From contig NZ_RKQQ01000006.1 of the NCBI RefSeq assembly GCF_003814815.1, forward strand, positions 124,001 through 188,000: 64,000 nt of DNA. The letters run 5' to 3'. The position numbers and the translations under genes are program-made. The notes beneath the pieces are model-generated. The model saw nothing but the letters and a program-made list of their open reading frames with translations, did no database searches and was not told the DNA's origin. Source of the DNA: Salisediminibacterium halotolerans (GTDB lineage: Bacteria > Bacillota > Bacilli > Bacillales > Salisediminibacteriaceae). The stretch's first letter is position 1. Every line of letters starts with the position of its first letter. Below, piece after piece: positions 43,277-51,489 of this stretch.

Positions 43277-43366
43277 TTAATTTTTGTGCGGTTTTGTTTC
43301 GTAGCCGGCCGTGAATATGGAGATTAGAAATACAATACAGACTCCGAGGATTAGGATAAGATCCAT
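43277..43366 (-). CDS. 29-residue single-pass membrane peptide
   Basis: Minus-strand reading MDLILILGVCIVFLISIFTA followed by GYETKPHKN. AAAGGAGG lies eight bases before the ATG, as good a ribosome binding site as any in the window. Residues 3-20 form one membrane helix with a polar, basic tail inside or outside. It resembles in kind the small membrane subunits of Bacillus (CydS, KdpF and others), but I do not recognise it. Its promoter would lie in the region shared with the HmoB-like gene, divergent from it. Confidence 0.6.
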   Translation of the reverse strand: MDLILILGVCIVFLISIFTAGYETKPHKN

Positions 43367-43450
43367 GCCTGCGCCTCCTTTAGCAAGTTCTAATTTTAAT
43401 ATACCATGTTTCAAACGGAATGAAAACCGAGAAAGCGAATGCTCATTTCT

Positions 43451-43478
43451 TTTAACACGGTAAACACTATTATATAAT
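43451..43478 (+). promoter_or_regulatory. Candidate promoter of the HmoB-like gene
   Basis: TTTAAC (43451) and a perfect TATAAT (43473-43478) separated by 16 bases, 31 bases before the chosen start. Confidence 0.5.
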
Positions 43479-43509
43479 GGTTAAAATATCAAATGTTAGG
43501 GTGTTGCCA

Positions 43510-43818
43510 ATGTACGTTGTGATGAATGAACTGCATGTTCCTCCGGAGGGCAGGGAAAATGTTGCTGAACGATTCAGCAAAAGCGCCGAAAAGATGAAAG
43601 AAGTCCCCGGGTGTCTCGATTTTATGTTTTTGCATCCGGCGAATGGCGAACATGATCAAGTCGTATTGACAAAATGGTCATCAAAAGAAGATTATCACAA
43701 CTGGATTAACAGCCAGTCATTTAAGGATGCGCATAAAAAACGCCGGGAAAACTTGGATGAAAGCCCGACACAAGGAAATACGATCTTTGAATACGAAGCT
43801 GTCCATCATTTAGAATAA
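43510..43818 (+). CDS. ABM-domain monooxygenase, IsdG/HmoB-like
   Basis: 102 residues from ATG 43510 (AGGGTG seven bases upstream). An antibiotic biosynthesis monooxygenase (ferredoxin-like dimer) fold is clear: YVVMNELHVPPEGRENVAERF, PGCLDFMFLHPANGEHDQVVLTKWSSKEDYHNWINSQSFKDAH and IFEYEAV. HmoA/HmoB/IsdG proteins degrade haem in Bacillota. No haem uptake genes are near, so haem as substrate is an inference from the family. Confidence 0.8.
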   Translation: MYVVMNELHVPPEGRENVAERFSKSAEKMKEVPGCLDFMFLHPANGEHDQVVLTKWSSKEDYHNWINSQSFKDAHKKRRENLDESPTQGNTIFEYEAVHHLE

Positions 43819-43823
43819 TCGGT

Positions 43824-43857
43824 TGAACCCGCGGCGGTGCCGCGGGTTCAGATTTTT
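43824..43857 (+). terminator. Intrinsic terminator beside palindromic repeat copy 3
   Basis: Perfect 12-bp stem TGAACCCGCGGC (43824-43835) with GCCGCGGGTTCA (43839-43850), followed by GATTTTT. The repeat begins two bases later. Confidence 0.9.
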
Positions 43858-43858
43858 A

Positions 43859-44060
43859 GACAAATTATTATTTTGACGTCAGCCACGCAGCCGCTACCCT
43901 CCGCTTGCCCCGGGCAAGGACTCAGCTAGTATTCGGCGGTCTCAGACCGCCGAATCCGGATCTTCGTCTCTTGATTTCCCGGAGGCGTTGGAGGAAGTGG
44001 CTGTGCGGCTTCCTTTATTATGAAAACACTCGATTCAAAGAAGGAGGATGACCCAGCATT
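43859..44060 (-). repeat. Palindromic intergenic repeat, copy 3 (inverted orientation)
   Basis: This is the reverse complement of the family. The terminal GACAAATTATTATTTTGACGT matches the right end of copy 4 (55483-55502). The arms AGCCACGCAGCCGCT and AGTGGCTGTGCGGCTT pair with mismatches. The apical hairpin ATTCGGCGGTCT (from 43931) has a perfect 12-bp stem. GAGGATGACCCAGCATTCCGGCTT near 44044 is the complement of the segment at 55298-55321. Confidence 0.8.
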
Positions 44061-44368
44061 CCGGCTTATTCCCGCGGGTTTTGCAGTTTGAAGGGGATGA
44101 CGGAATCCGTAAACGATCGGATCGCAAAAGACGCTCGCAAATTTTACAAATTATTCAAATTTTGACGGGGTTTTCTTGCACTCGAGCTGTTTTTGGCACT
44201 GTGAGTAAGTATTTCATTCCATAAAAATGTAAAATAAAGCTCTGGGATCTGTTTGGAAGGGATCTGCCATCCTGCGACTGCTTGTCGCGGGATGAATCAG
44301 CTTGCTGTCTGCCAAAGAAACAGGTAAAATTTAGAATATTACGGTATACATACAGTTAGGAGACACTC
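44061..44368. other. Gap upstream of the YufK-like gene
   Basis: No gene seen. It contains one strong hairpin, CATCCTGCGAC (44268-44278) with GTCGCGGGATG (44284-44294), lacking a T run, so it may be a transcript leader structure rather than a terminator. Confidence 0.35.
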
Positions 44369-44929
44369 GTGATGAAAAATGCTTATTTAACAAGCCATTT
44401 TCCGCTTATAGCGATCATATTGTTCAGCATGTCGTTTTCGATTTATTCCGGAACGATGGTGATTGATTACTTACAAGAACTCGGCCTCTATAGCGGAATG
44501 ATCGAATTTTTTTCTGAACGGGGCATTCAGCTGACGCTTTTGTTTGTTTTATGGTTTTTCTATTTTATGGTTTTTGCAGCAATGAAATTAATCGCTGATA
44601 CGGTGAACGAGTTGTCGCTTCTTTTTTTCTCAAAAGATGAAGAAGGCAAAGAGCTGCAAAAGGTTCGGCGCGGATCGTGGGTTTTCTTGATTTTTTCGAT
44701 CATCTCAGTAATTGCGGTTGTTAACGGGTTTTTACTGGTGGCTGTTTTTTTAGCAGGGTGTGTCATTTATTTCTTCTATTTCATTTACAAAGTAAGCGAA
44801 TCATTATCCGCTGGTGCGTTAATGGGACTGATCTTTTTTCACATTTTGTTTTGGGCGACGTTCTTGCTTGCCGTGTCATACGCGATGCTGATTCTTTATA
44901 ACAGTGTGATCGCCAGCTTGCCGATTTAA
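44369..44929 (+). CDS. DUF5366 (YufK-like) membrane protein
   Basis: 186 residues, five hydrophobic segments. The N-terminus NAYLTSHFPLIAIILFSMSFSIYSG and the FFSERGIQLTLLFVLWFFYFMVFAAMKLIADTVNELSLLFF block resemble B. subtilis YufK (DUF5366) as I remember it. The function is unknown. GTG 44369 or ATG 44372 after AGGAG are both possible. A terminator follows. Confidence 0.7.
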   Translation: MMKNAYLTSHFPLIAIILFSMSFSIYSGTMVIDYLQELGLYSGMIEFFSERGIQLTLLFVLWFFYFMVFAAMKLIADTVNELSLLFFSKDEEGKELQKVRRGSWVFLIFSIISVIAVVNGFLLVAVFLAGCVIYFFYFIYKVSESLSAGALMGLIFFHILFWATFLLAVSYAMLILYNSVIASLPI

Positions 44930-44946
44930 TCGTAAGGCGAAAGGAA

Positions 44947-44983
44947 GACACGCGCAGCCTCCGCTGCGCGTGTCATTTATTTT
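44947..44983. terminator. Terminator between convergent YufK-like and PBP genes
   Basis: Perfect 12-bp stem GACACGCGCAGC (44947-44958) with GCTGCGCGTGTC (44963-44974), followed by ATTTATTTT. Confidence 0.85.
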
Positions 44984-46841
44984 ACCGGTTCATGATTTGC
45001 CGCCATAACCTTGTGTGCAGGTGGCTGCTGCTTTCGTCCATCAGAGATTCAGGGGAGTCCTTGCCGACCCACAGCCCGGCAGTGTAGTCATCGTCTGATC
45101 CGACAAACCATAAATCGTAAAACTCATTGGTTGTGCCGGTCTTTCCGCCTAAAAACCCGGAAGTATCAAATCCGGCTTCGCGGCCGGTGCCCTCGGATAT
45201 GACGCCGCTTAACATCGTACGAATCTGTTCGGCTGTTTGTTTTTCAAAAATGTCTTCAGCGGATTCGTTCCATTCATAGAGAACATCGCCGTTATGATCT
45301 TTTACTCGTTGGATGGCTCGAGGTTCCTGATACATTCCGTCGGCAGCAAAGACTGTATACGCCGCCGTTAATTCATTGACCGAGACGCCGTGTGTGAACC
45401 CGCCGAGTGCAGCAGGAAGCCGGTAGTCACTGTCATTGAGCTGTTTGAACTGAAACGGTTCGATATAAGCAAAGGATTCTTCAACCCCGGTTTGATCCAT
45501 CATTCTGACAGCAGCGGTGTTGTAAGATTGTGTGAAGGCTTCTGTCATCGTGACTTTGCCGTACTCGTTGCCGCCGAAATTTTCAGGTTCATAGCCGTTA
45601 CGTTCAAACGGACCGGCATTGATCAACGATTCCGGCGTTTGGTTTGTTTCATTCAAATAAGGCGCAAACACGAGCAGCGGTTTAATCGCTGAGCCCGGCT
45701 GCCGAAACGATTGATAGCCGCGATGGTAATCAAACAGCTGATAATCGGTGCCGCCTGTGATGGCAGCAATCGAATGATTGCGGTGATCGATGATCGACAC
45801 CGCGCCTTGAATGTCGCTTCCGGACAGCTCTTGATTCAGCTGTCTTTGCGCATGATCTTGCAATGCCGGGTCCAGACCGGTTTCGATCGTGACCCCTTCG
45901 GCAAGCACTTCATTCGTCCGCGCCTGCAGCGGATCTTCTTCGCCGTTGCCTTCATTTTCCGCTCCGGTTTGTTCCGGATCGGAATACCTTTCTTCTTCTG
46001 CAATCAATTCTTTTAATTCATGATAAACATAAGCGACGTAGTCAGGATATTCCTCACGCCGAGACGTATCGGTCAGTTCAATCGTTTCTTCAAGCGAGGC
46101 TTGATAATCGTCCTCATCGATCACGTCTTCTTCAAGCATGCGCGAAAGCACCCATTTTTTACGTTCGTCGGTGCGCTCTTGATGTTCAAGCGGATTGTAA
46201 TGGCTCGGATTGTTCGGGATCGAAGCGAGAAATGCCGTCTCTGCGTAAGTCAGTTCACTGCTCGATTTGCCGAAGTAATACTCAGCCGCAGCTTCTATCC
46301 CGTAAACCCCGTTGGCAAAGTAAATCGTGTTGATATACTTTGCCAAAATATCTTCTTTTGTCAGCGTGCGCTCGAGCTGATAGGCGTGGAGCAATTCAGA
46401 AATTTTTCGTTCGTAAGACTGGCTGTGGGTTAAAAAAGCATTGCGCGCCAGCTGCTGCGTAATCGTGCTTCCTCCTTGTTCGACGCCGTCACTTTGCATA
46501 TTGACTAGAAAGGCTCGGGAAATGCCGGTTATATCAAAGCCCGGGTGATCGAAAAATAACCGGTCCTCCGTTGCTAAGAAAGCGTCTTTCACATACGAAG
46601 GAATATCATCGTAATTGAGCTCGATTCGGTTTTCAGCACCGTAAACCTCATAGACGACGCTGCCGTTTTTATCGCTGATGTAACTGTTCGTAGATAAATG
46701 AATATCATTGGCGTCGATCGATTCGTCCAGTACGGTATGGATCGAGCGGGTATTGGCGGCTTCTTTCGTGAATTCGATAAAGAGAAGTCCAAATATGCTG
46801 ATGAAAATAACAACTGCAACCGTGCCGACTATAGCTCTCAT
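44982..46841 (-). CDS. Class A penicillin-binding protein (glycosyltransferase-transpeptidase)
   Basis: 619 residues. A membrane anchor (4-27) is followed by the GT51 domain with AFLATEDRLFFDHPGFD (catalytic Glu), GGSTITQQLARNAFL and KYINTIYFANGVYGIEAAAEYYFGK. The transpeptidase domain has SxxK in GSAIKPLL, SxN in SYNTAA and KTGTTNEF. It polymerises and cross-links peptidoglycan outside the membrane. Size and lack of extra C-terminal domains suit the PbpG/PbpF-like group rather than PonA. GGAGGAG precedes ATG 46841. Divergent from signal peptidase I. Confidence 0.93.
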   Translation of the reverse strand: MRAIVGTVAVVIFISIFGLLFIEFTKEAANTRSIHTVLDESIDANDIHLSTNSYISDKNGSVVYEVYGAENRIELNYDDIPSYVKDAFLATEDRLFFDHPGFDITGISRAFLVNMQSDGVEQGGSTITQQLARNAFLTHSQSYERKISELLHAYQLERTLTKEDILAKYINTIYFANGVYGIEAAAEYYFGKSSSELTYAETAFLASIPNNPSHYNPLEHQERTDERKKWVLSRMLEEDVIDEDDYQASLEETIELTDTSRREEYPDYVAYVYHELKELIAEEERYSDPEQTGAENEGNGEEDPLQARTNEVLAEGVTIETGLDPALQDHAQRQLNQELSGSDIQGAVSIIDHRNHSIAAITGGTDYQLFDYHRGYQSFRQPGSAIKPLLVFAPYLNETNQTPESLINAGPFERNGYEPENFGGNEYGKVTMTEAFTQSYNTAAVRMMDQTGVEESFAYIEPFQFKQLNDSDYRLPAALGGFTHGVSVNELTAAYTVFAADGMYQEPRAIQRVKDHNGDVLYEWNESAEDIFEKQTAEQIRTMLSGVISEGTGREAGFDTSGFLGGKTGTTNEFYDLWFVGSDDDYTAGLWVGKDSPESLMDESSSHLHTRLWRQIMNR

Positions 46842-46976
46842 CTTCAGGGCTCCTCCCCTGTCCTTTTGACTACATTTTACGCCTTTTTAACAGCAAAAGG
46901 AAGATCAACGTGTGATTTCAGCTGTGACGCGAGGATGAATTCCAAAAAAGCGCTAAAAAAATCGGTTTGAATCCTG

Positions 46977-46982
46977 TATAAT
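46977..46982 (+). promoter_or_regulatory. -10 element of the signal peptidase gene
   Basis: Perfect TATAAT 48 bases before the start; the -35 region is poor. Confidence 0.4.
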
Positions 46983-47030
46983 CCGGTTATTAAGAGTGAA
47001 TATTGATAAAAAGATCATGGAGGACAAACA

Positions 47031-47615
47031 ATGAAACAGGATATTTTTCGCCGATCCCGGTCGGACAAAATATGGCTGAAGAATGCTTGGAAATTGACGA
47101 AAATCGCAGTGATTACCTTGATTATTTTCATTGGGGTGCGCGAATACTTATTTGCCGATTATGTAGTTGATGGACGATCGATGATGCCGACCGTGAACGA
47201 CGGTGATCGGGTGATTGTGAATAAAATCAGCTATGAATGGGAAGATCCGGAGCGCTTTGATATGATTATTTTTCCGGTTGATCATGAGACCGACTATATT
47301 AAGCGTGTCGTCGGTTTGCCGGGAGATGAAATAAAATTTGAAAATGACGAATTGTACGTAAACGGGGAACTGATCGATGAACCTCATCTTGAAGACTTGA
47401 AACAATTGTCACTTGAAGAGTCGTTTACGGAAGATTTTACGTTAAGCGATTTGACGGGGGAAGAAGAGGTGCCTGAAGGAGAACTGTTTGTTTTAGGCGA
47501 TAATCGGCAAAATAGTGTCGACAGCCGGCATATCGGTTTTATAAATAAGGATTTAGTCATCGGCGAGGCGGATATTACCGTGTGGCCGATGAATAAAATC
47601 GGCTTCTTGCCGTAA
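47031..47615 (+). CDS. Type I signal peptidase
   Basis: 194 residues. One N-terminal membrane segment (about 25-43), catalytic Ser in DGRSMMPTVNDGDRVIVNK, catalytic Lys in YIKRVVGLPGDEI and box E GDNRQNSVDSRHIGFI. This is the Gram-positive SipS/SipT type with a single anchor. It removes signal peptides from exported proteins such as the nearby amylopullulanase. GGAGG precedes ATG 47031. Confidence 0.95.
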   Translation: MKQDIFRRSRSDKIWLKNAWKLTKIAVITLIIFIGVREYLFADYVVDGRSMMPTVNDGDRVIVNKISYEWEDPERFDMIIFPVDHETDYIKRVVGLPGDEIKFENDELYVNGELIDEPHLEDLKQLSLEESFTEDFTLSDLTGEEEVPEGELFVLGDNRQNSVDSRHIGFINKDLVIGEADITVWPMNKIGFLP

Positions 47616-47635
47616 AGCTTAATGGCTGAAACCCC

Positions 47636-47690
47636 GCTTGCTTTCCCGGAGGCGCGAGCGGAGCGGCAATCCGGCTCACATCTTAATATC
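47636..47690 (-). repeat. Partial palindromic repeat, copy 5
   Basis: The minus strand holds CGCCTCCGGGAAAGCAAG, an exact 18-base match to the core of copy 4 (55374-55391). The flanks have decayed. Like the other copies it lies next to a terminator (47707-47737). Confidence 0.6.
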
Positions 47691-47706
47691 AGGTTGTCTG
47701 CAGTTT

Positions 47707-47740
47707 AAACGGAGCGCCCGTCAAGGGTGCTCCGTTTGTT
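47707..47740. terminator. Terminator between convergent genes
   Basis: AAACGGAGC (47707-47715) pairs with GCTCCGTTT (47729-47737), followed by GTTTAAT. Confidence 0.7.
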
Positions 47741-47985
47741 TAATGTTTCGCTTTTTTTAGCTTCGTCACGATAAACGCAGCAGAACGATAAACTGCGAAC
47801 AATAACAACGCAGTTAAAAGCGACCCGGCCATATAACCGGCGCTGAAGTTGCGCTGTGTAACCCATTCCTCATTTAATCCGACAAAGATGCCGACGATCA
47901 CGGCAATGGCAAGTAAACTGAATATCAGGATATATTCGCGTTTCGTCTCTTTCGGAGCGTTATTTTCAATATTTTGTGCGGCCAT
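47740..47985 (-). CDS. Small two-segment membrane protein
   Basis: 81 residues from ATG 47985 (GGAGGGG upstream). It has a charged N-terminus (NAPKETKREY), membrane segments at about 20-37 and 53-70, and a basic end (TKLKKAKH). I do not recognise the family. Confidence 0.65.
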   Translation of the reverse strand: MAAQNIENNAPKETKREYILIFSLLAIAVIVGIFVGLNEEWVTQRNFSAGYMAGSLLTALLLFAVYRSAAFIVTKLKKAKH

Positions 47986-48136
47986 CCGATCCCCTCCAGT
48001 GTCACGTGCTTTCAAAGTCTATTATAGCGGCCTGATCACGAACGTGCAATTTCGAATTCCTGACATTGACGGGGGCGAATTGGAATATTATGCTTAAAAA
48101 AGTAACAGTAAGGGGGAGGTTCATATCCGCTATTTC

Positions 48137-48670
48137 GTGATCTTGGCAGCGGTATTTCTTACAGCGTGCGCCGAAAATACGGCTGTTAACAATGAGCCGG
48201 ATGAAACAGAACGCCGCGTAGTAGCAGAAACAGAGAGTGAAGATTATCTCTTACGGGCTGTCTCAGAGCAGGCTCTGTACGAAGAAGACGATGAAGTGAA
48301 GGTGCGTGTGAAATTAATGTATACCGGTTCAGACGAATCGAAGGAAATTCGTGGTGACGACTCGCCCTTCCAAATTAGCTGGTCAAACATTGATCAAAAT
48401 ATCTCTTGGACACCGCGTGTTCAAGACAGCGCTTCATCGATCGTTTTAGAAGCGAATGAATGGTACGAGGAAGTGTATACAGCGGCAGAAGCAGCGGACG
48501 GGACAGATGAAAGCGAGTCGTTTTTTGCAGATTTGCAAACGGAACAGCGTTTTCCAGCCGGTGAATATGAACTGGAAGTCGATGCTGAGTTCTTGCCTGT
48601 CAACAGTGAAAACGGGGAGCTGGCCGAAGAATGGATCTCAGCGTCGTTAGTTTTTGAGGTAGAAAGATGA
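48137..48670 (+). CDS. Predicted lipoprotein, start uncertain
   Basis: 177 residues from GTG 48137, but this start gives a signal without a positive charge and lies 17 bases from the strong AGGGGGAGG. An in-frame ATC at 48125, five bases after that site, would give an ideal lipoprotein signal, (M)RYFVILAAVFLTAC. Mature residues 40-175 look like an intracellular-proteinase-inhibitor/BsuPI-like beta-sandwich (DEVKVRVKLMYTGSDESKEI, FPAGEYELEVDAEF). The eutH-like gene follows 38 bases later and is probably co-transcribed. Confidence 0.65.
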   Translation: MILAAVFLTACAENTAVNNEPDETERRVVAETESEDYLLRAVSEQALYEEDDEVKVRVKLMYTGSDESKEIRGDDSPFQISWSNIDQNISWTPRVQDSASSIVLEANEWYEEVYTAAEAADGTDESESFFADLQTEQRFPAGEYELEVDAEFLPVNSENGELAEEWISASLVFEVER

Positions 48671-48708
48671 TCGTGATCCGTGTGTGATCGGACTGGAGCG
48701 GTATATTC

Positions 48709-49785
48709 GTGGACATTTACATGGCCGTTGTCTGGCTGTTAATACTTTTTATGCTGATAGGCATTGCAGACAAAATAACCGGCAACCGTTTCGGTTACGG
48801 CGAAGCGTTTGAAGAAGGGTTCCGTGCAATGGGCCCGCTCGGTTTAGTCATGATCGGAATGATTTCTGCCGCGCCGGTTCTTGCCGATTGGATCCAGCCG
48901 GCTGTTGTGCCGCTTTTTCAATTCATTGGAGCAGATCCGGCTGTTTTTTTCGGCATGCTTTTGGCGATTGATATGGGCGGATACTCGCTTGCGCTGGAAC
49001 TGGCGGAGACACCGGAAGCGGGTTTATTTGCTGGTGTCATCCTGGCAACGATGATCGGTCCGGTATTTGTGTTTACGATACCGGTCGCTTTGGGGTTGAT
49101 CAACCCGAGTGATTATTCGATTTTGGGAAAGGGCATGATTATTGGCCTGATTCCTGTGCCCGCAGGTGCGTTTGCGGCCGGCGCGCTGATGGGAATGCCG
49201 TGGCAAGCGATCTTTGTGCAGCTCATTCCGGTGCTCTTCTTAACAGCTGTGCTCGTCATTGGGATGTCGGCGGTTCAACCGCTGATGATCCGTTTATTTA
49301 TTATTGCCGGACGGGGCATCATCGTCTTAACGACGGTATTAATCGGGATTGTCGGTGTCCAGGAGCTCTCAGGCGCGGTTATCGTTGAAGGGATGACCCC
49401 GTTTGCAGAATCGATGGAGATTATTGGAGTTATTGCACTTGTGTTAGCAGGGGCGTTTCCGTTTGTTCATTTTATCAAACGTTCGGCACTGCCGCATTTA
49501 CAACGGCTTTGCGGGAAAAAACCGCTTGATGATGAAGGGCTTGCAGGCTTTATCTCGCAATTTGCGCACAGCATTCCGATGTATAAACGACTGGATCAGA
49601 TGGGGGAGCGCGCGAAACTGATTAATATTGCGTTTTCTGTCAGCGGCGCGTTTGTGCTTGGTGCTCACCTCGGTTTTACAGCTGCTGTTGAACCGAATCT
49701 TGTTATACCGATGATTGCGGGGAAACTGACGTCCGGTGTTCTTGCTGTATGTCTTGCTGATCAATATTACCGATGGTCTCATTAA
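48709..49785 (+). CDS. EutH-like membrane transporter
   Basis: 358 residues with about ten membrane segments. The sequence LAIDMGGYSLALELAETPEAGLFAGVILATMIGPVFVFTIPVALGLI and the KRLDQMGERAKLINIAFSVSGAFVLGAHLGFTA block are typical of EutH, the ethanolamine utilisation permease. No other eut genes (ammonia-lyase, microcompartment shell) are present here, so it is an orphan copy whose substrate may differ. GTG 48709 is the start. Its 3' end overlaps a small minus-strand gene by 83 bases. Confidence 0.88.
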   Translation: MDIYMAVVWLLILFMLIGIADKITGNRFGYGEAFEEGFRAMGPLGLVMIGMISAAPVLADWIQPAVVPLFQFIGADPAVFFGMLLAIDMGGYSLALELAETPEAGLFAGVILATMIGPVFVFTIPVALGLINPSDYSILGKGMIIGLIPVPAGAFAAGALMGMPWQAIFVQLIPVLFLTAVLVIGMSAVQPLMIRLFIIAGRGIIVLTTVLIGIVGVQELSGAVIVEGMTPFAESMEIIGVIALVLAGAFPFVHFIKRSALPHLQRLCGKKPLDDEGLAGFISQFAHSIPMYKRLDQMGERAKLINIAFSVSGAFVLGAHLGFTAAVEPNLVIPMIAGKLTSGVLAVCLADQYYRWSH

Positions 49786-49918
49786 GTTTTTCTTCGTGAT
49801 ACTGCCGCTTTTTGTCGTGGCGGCCGCTTCCGTAAAAATGCGTTTTTGCCTCATGCCAATCGCGCCAAAAACGGTGCCACTTTTTTTGGTATGTTTGCGC
49901 TGTCGGTTTCTTTTGCAT
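49703..49918 (-). CDS. Small basic hypothetical protein
   Basis: 71 residues from ATG 49918 (GGAGGG seven bases upstream) with a TATAAT about 20 bases before that site. Rich in Lys, Arg, His, Trp and Gln (KWHRFWRDWHEAKTHFYGSGRHDKK). I do not recognise the family. The C-terminal third overlaps the eutH-like gene on the other strand, which would make the two messages antisense. Confidence 0.5.
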   Translation of the reverse strand: MQKKPTAQTYQKKWHRFWRDWHEAKTHFYGSGRHDKKRQYHEEKLNETIGNIDQQDIQQEHRTSVSPQSSV

Positions 49919-50054
49919 ACATGATCCCTCCAAATAAGCACTTATTATACATATATTCCCGCTGTGAACTGAATGAAACGCTGAGATAAATTGAAAAAAA
50001 TCATTTTTAAAAAAACGGTTTATTCTTAAACGAGAACATGGTATAGTGAAATTA

Positions 50055-50072
50055 CCTTGAAAGCGCTTAAGG
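50055..50072 (+). promoter_or_regulatory. cre-like palindrome 1 upstream of the nucleoside transporter
   Basis: CCTTGAAAGCGCTTAAGG, close to cre with one consensus mismatch, 179 bases before the start of the binding-protein gene. Confidence 0.5.
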
Positions 50073-50122
50073 TTTTATTTTAAAAGAAAGAGGTCAGACA
50101 TCGTACCTTTATTTTTTTGATT

Positions 50123-50137
50123 TTGTAAACGTTTTAC
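50123..50137 (+). promoter_or_regulatory. cre-like palindrome 2 upstream of the nucleoside transporter
   Basis: TTGTAAACGTTTTAC, one mismatch to the cre consensus. With the first box it suggests repression by a LacI/CcpA-type protein. The rest of the gap 49919-50250 is A+T-rich with no gene seen. Confidence 0.5.
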
Positions 50138-50250
50138 TTTTAAATTAACTATGAACTTTTGTAAAGATCTATGTCATAATAGGGTAGAAACCGTAATAAA
50201 TATTCAATTTTTGCGGTTAAATATAATTATATTTAAGGGGGATCTTAAGA

Positions 50251-51396
50251 ATGAAAAAACGATCAACAGTACTTTTGTCATCAGTGTTGGCAGCAACAAC
50301 AGTGCTAGCGGCTTGCGGAGAAAATAATGAGACGACCGATGTTAATGAGAACGCTGGCAACAACAACGCAGAAAACAATGCGGAAAACAATGAAAATAAC
50401 GATGGTGAAGAAGCAGCTGAAGGCGACTTCTCAGCGAAAATGGTTACGGACACCGGCGGGGTAGACGACCGTTCCTTTAACGAATCCGCTTGGGAAGGTT
50501 TGACAACGTTTAATGAAGACTATCCTGAAACAGAAGTTGATTATATCCAATCAGATGATTCCGCTGACTATCAGCCGAACTTGAACCAGCTTGCCCGTGA
50601 AGGAACAGATATCACATTCGGAATCGGTTTCCTTATGCTTGATGATATCCGTACCGTTGCAGAACAAAACCCGGAGCAAAACTTCGCCCTCGTTGACGAT
50701 GAAGTATTAGATGGTGACGATGAGCCGGTCGATAACGTTGCGAACATTCTGTTTGCTGAACATGAAGGTTCTTTCCTTACCGGCGTGGTTGCAGCGATGC
50801 ACACAGAGACTGACCATGTCGGCTTTATCGGCGGTGTTGAAAGCCCGCTGATTGAAAAATTCCGTAACGGTTTTGAAGCCGGCGTCAACTATGTTGATGA
50901 AGATATTGAAATTTCTTCGCAGTACGCACAAGACTTTAACGATCCAAACCAAGGCCAGCAAATTGCTGACTCCTTCTACGGTAACGATGCGGACATTATT
51001 TATCATGCTGCCGGCGATACAGGAAACGGGCTCTTTACTGAAGCGATCGACCGACGTGAAGGCGGAGAAGAAGTCTGGGCGATCGGGGTCGACCAAGACC
51101 AGGCGCTTACTGAAGGCGAATATTCTGACGGCAACGTCATTTTGACATCAATGGTGAAGCGGGTCGACCAAGCCGTTTATGAAGTCGCTGAAATGACGAT
51201 GAACGGTGAATTCCCAGGCGGTGAAACGCTTGAATTCGACCTTGAAGATCAAGGTGTCGGCATTGCCGAAACGCAAGACAACGTTTCTGACGAAGCGTTG
51301 GAAGCCGTTGAAGAGTACGAAGCAGAGATTCTTAACGGTGAGATCGAAGTGCCGCAAACTGAAGATGAACTGGAAGAGTTCTTAGCAGATCTCTAA
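50251..51396 (+). CDS. nupN: BMP-family nucleoside-binding lipoprotein
   Basis: 381 residues. Lipoprotein signal ending VLAACG, an Asn/Glu-rich linker (about 25-55), then the BMP/PnrA domain: KMVTDTGGVDDRSFNESAWEGL, FALVDDEV, FLTGVVAAMHTETDHVGFIGGVESPLIEKFRNGFEAGV and YHAAGDTGNGLFTEA. These bind purine nucleosides for ABC import; the closest B. subtilis locus is nupNOPQ (yufNOPQ), which imports guanosine. AAGGGGGA precedes the start. Confidence 0.92.
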   Translation: MKKRSTVLLSSVLAATTVLAACGENNETTDVNENAGNNNAENNAENNENNDGEEAAEGDFSAKMVTDTGGVDDRSFNESAWEGLTTFNEDYPETEVDYIQSDDSADYQPNLNQLAREGTDITFGIGFLMLDDIRTVAEQNPEQNFALVDDEVLDGDDEPVDNVANILFAEHEGSFLTGVVAAMHTETDHVGFIGGVESPLIEKFRNGFEAGVNYVDEDIEISSQYAQDFNDPNQGQQIADSFYGNDADIIYHAAGDTGNGLFTEAIDRREGGEEVWAIGVDQDQALTEGEYSDGNVILTSMVKRVDQAVYEVAEMTMNGEFPGGETLEFDLEDQGVGIAETQDNVSDEALEAVEEYEAEILNGEIEVPQTEDELEEFLADL

Positions 51397-51431
51397 ACCG
51401 CGATGTTAAGCTAGACCACTTATAAAATGTT

Positions 51432-51463
51432 AACAGAGGCTAGTCTCAGCACTAGCCTCTGTT
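51432..51463 (+). terminator. Intercistronic hairpin after nupN
   Basis: Perfect 13-bp stem AACAGAGGCTAGT (51432-51444) with ACTAGCCTCTGTT (51451-51463) without a T run. It probably stabilises the nupN message and lowers expression of the downstream transporter genes. Confidence 0.65.
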
Positions 51464-51489
51464 AATGATCCTGATAGGGGTGTTGAATC

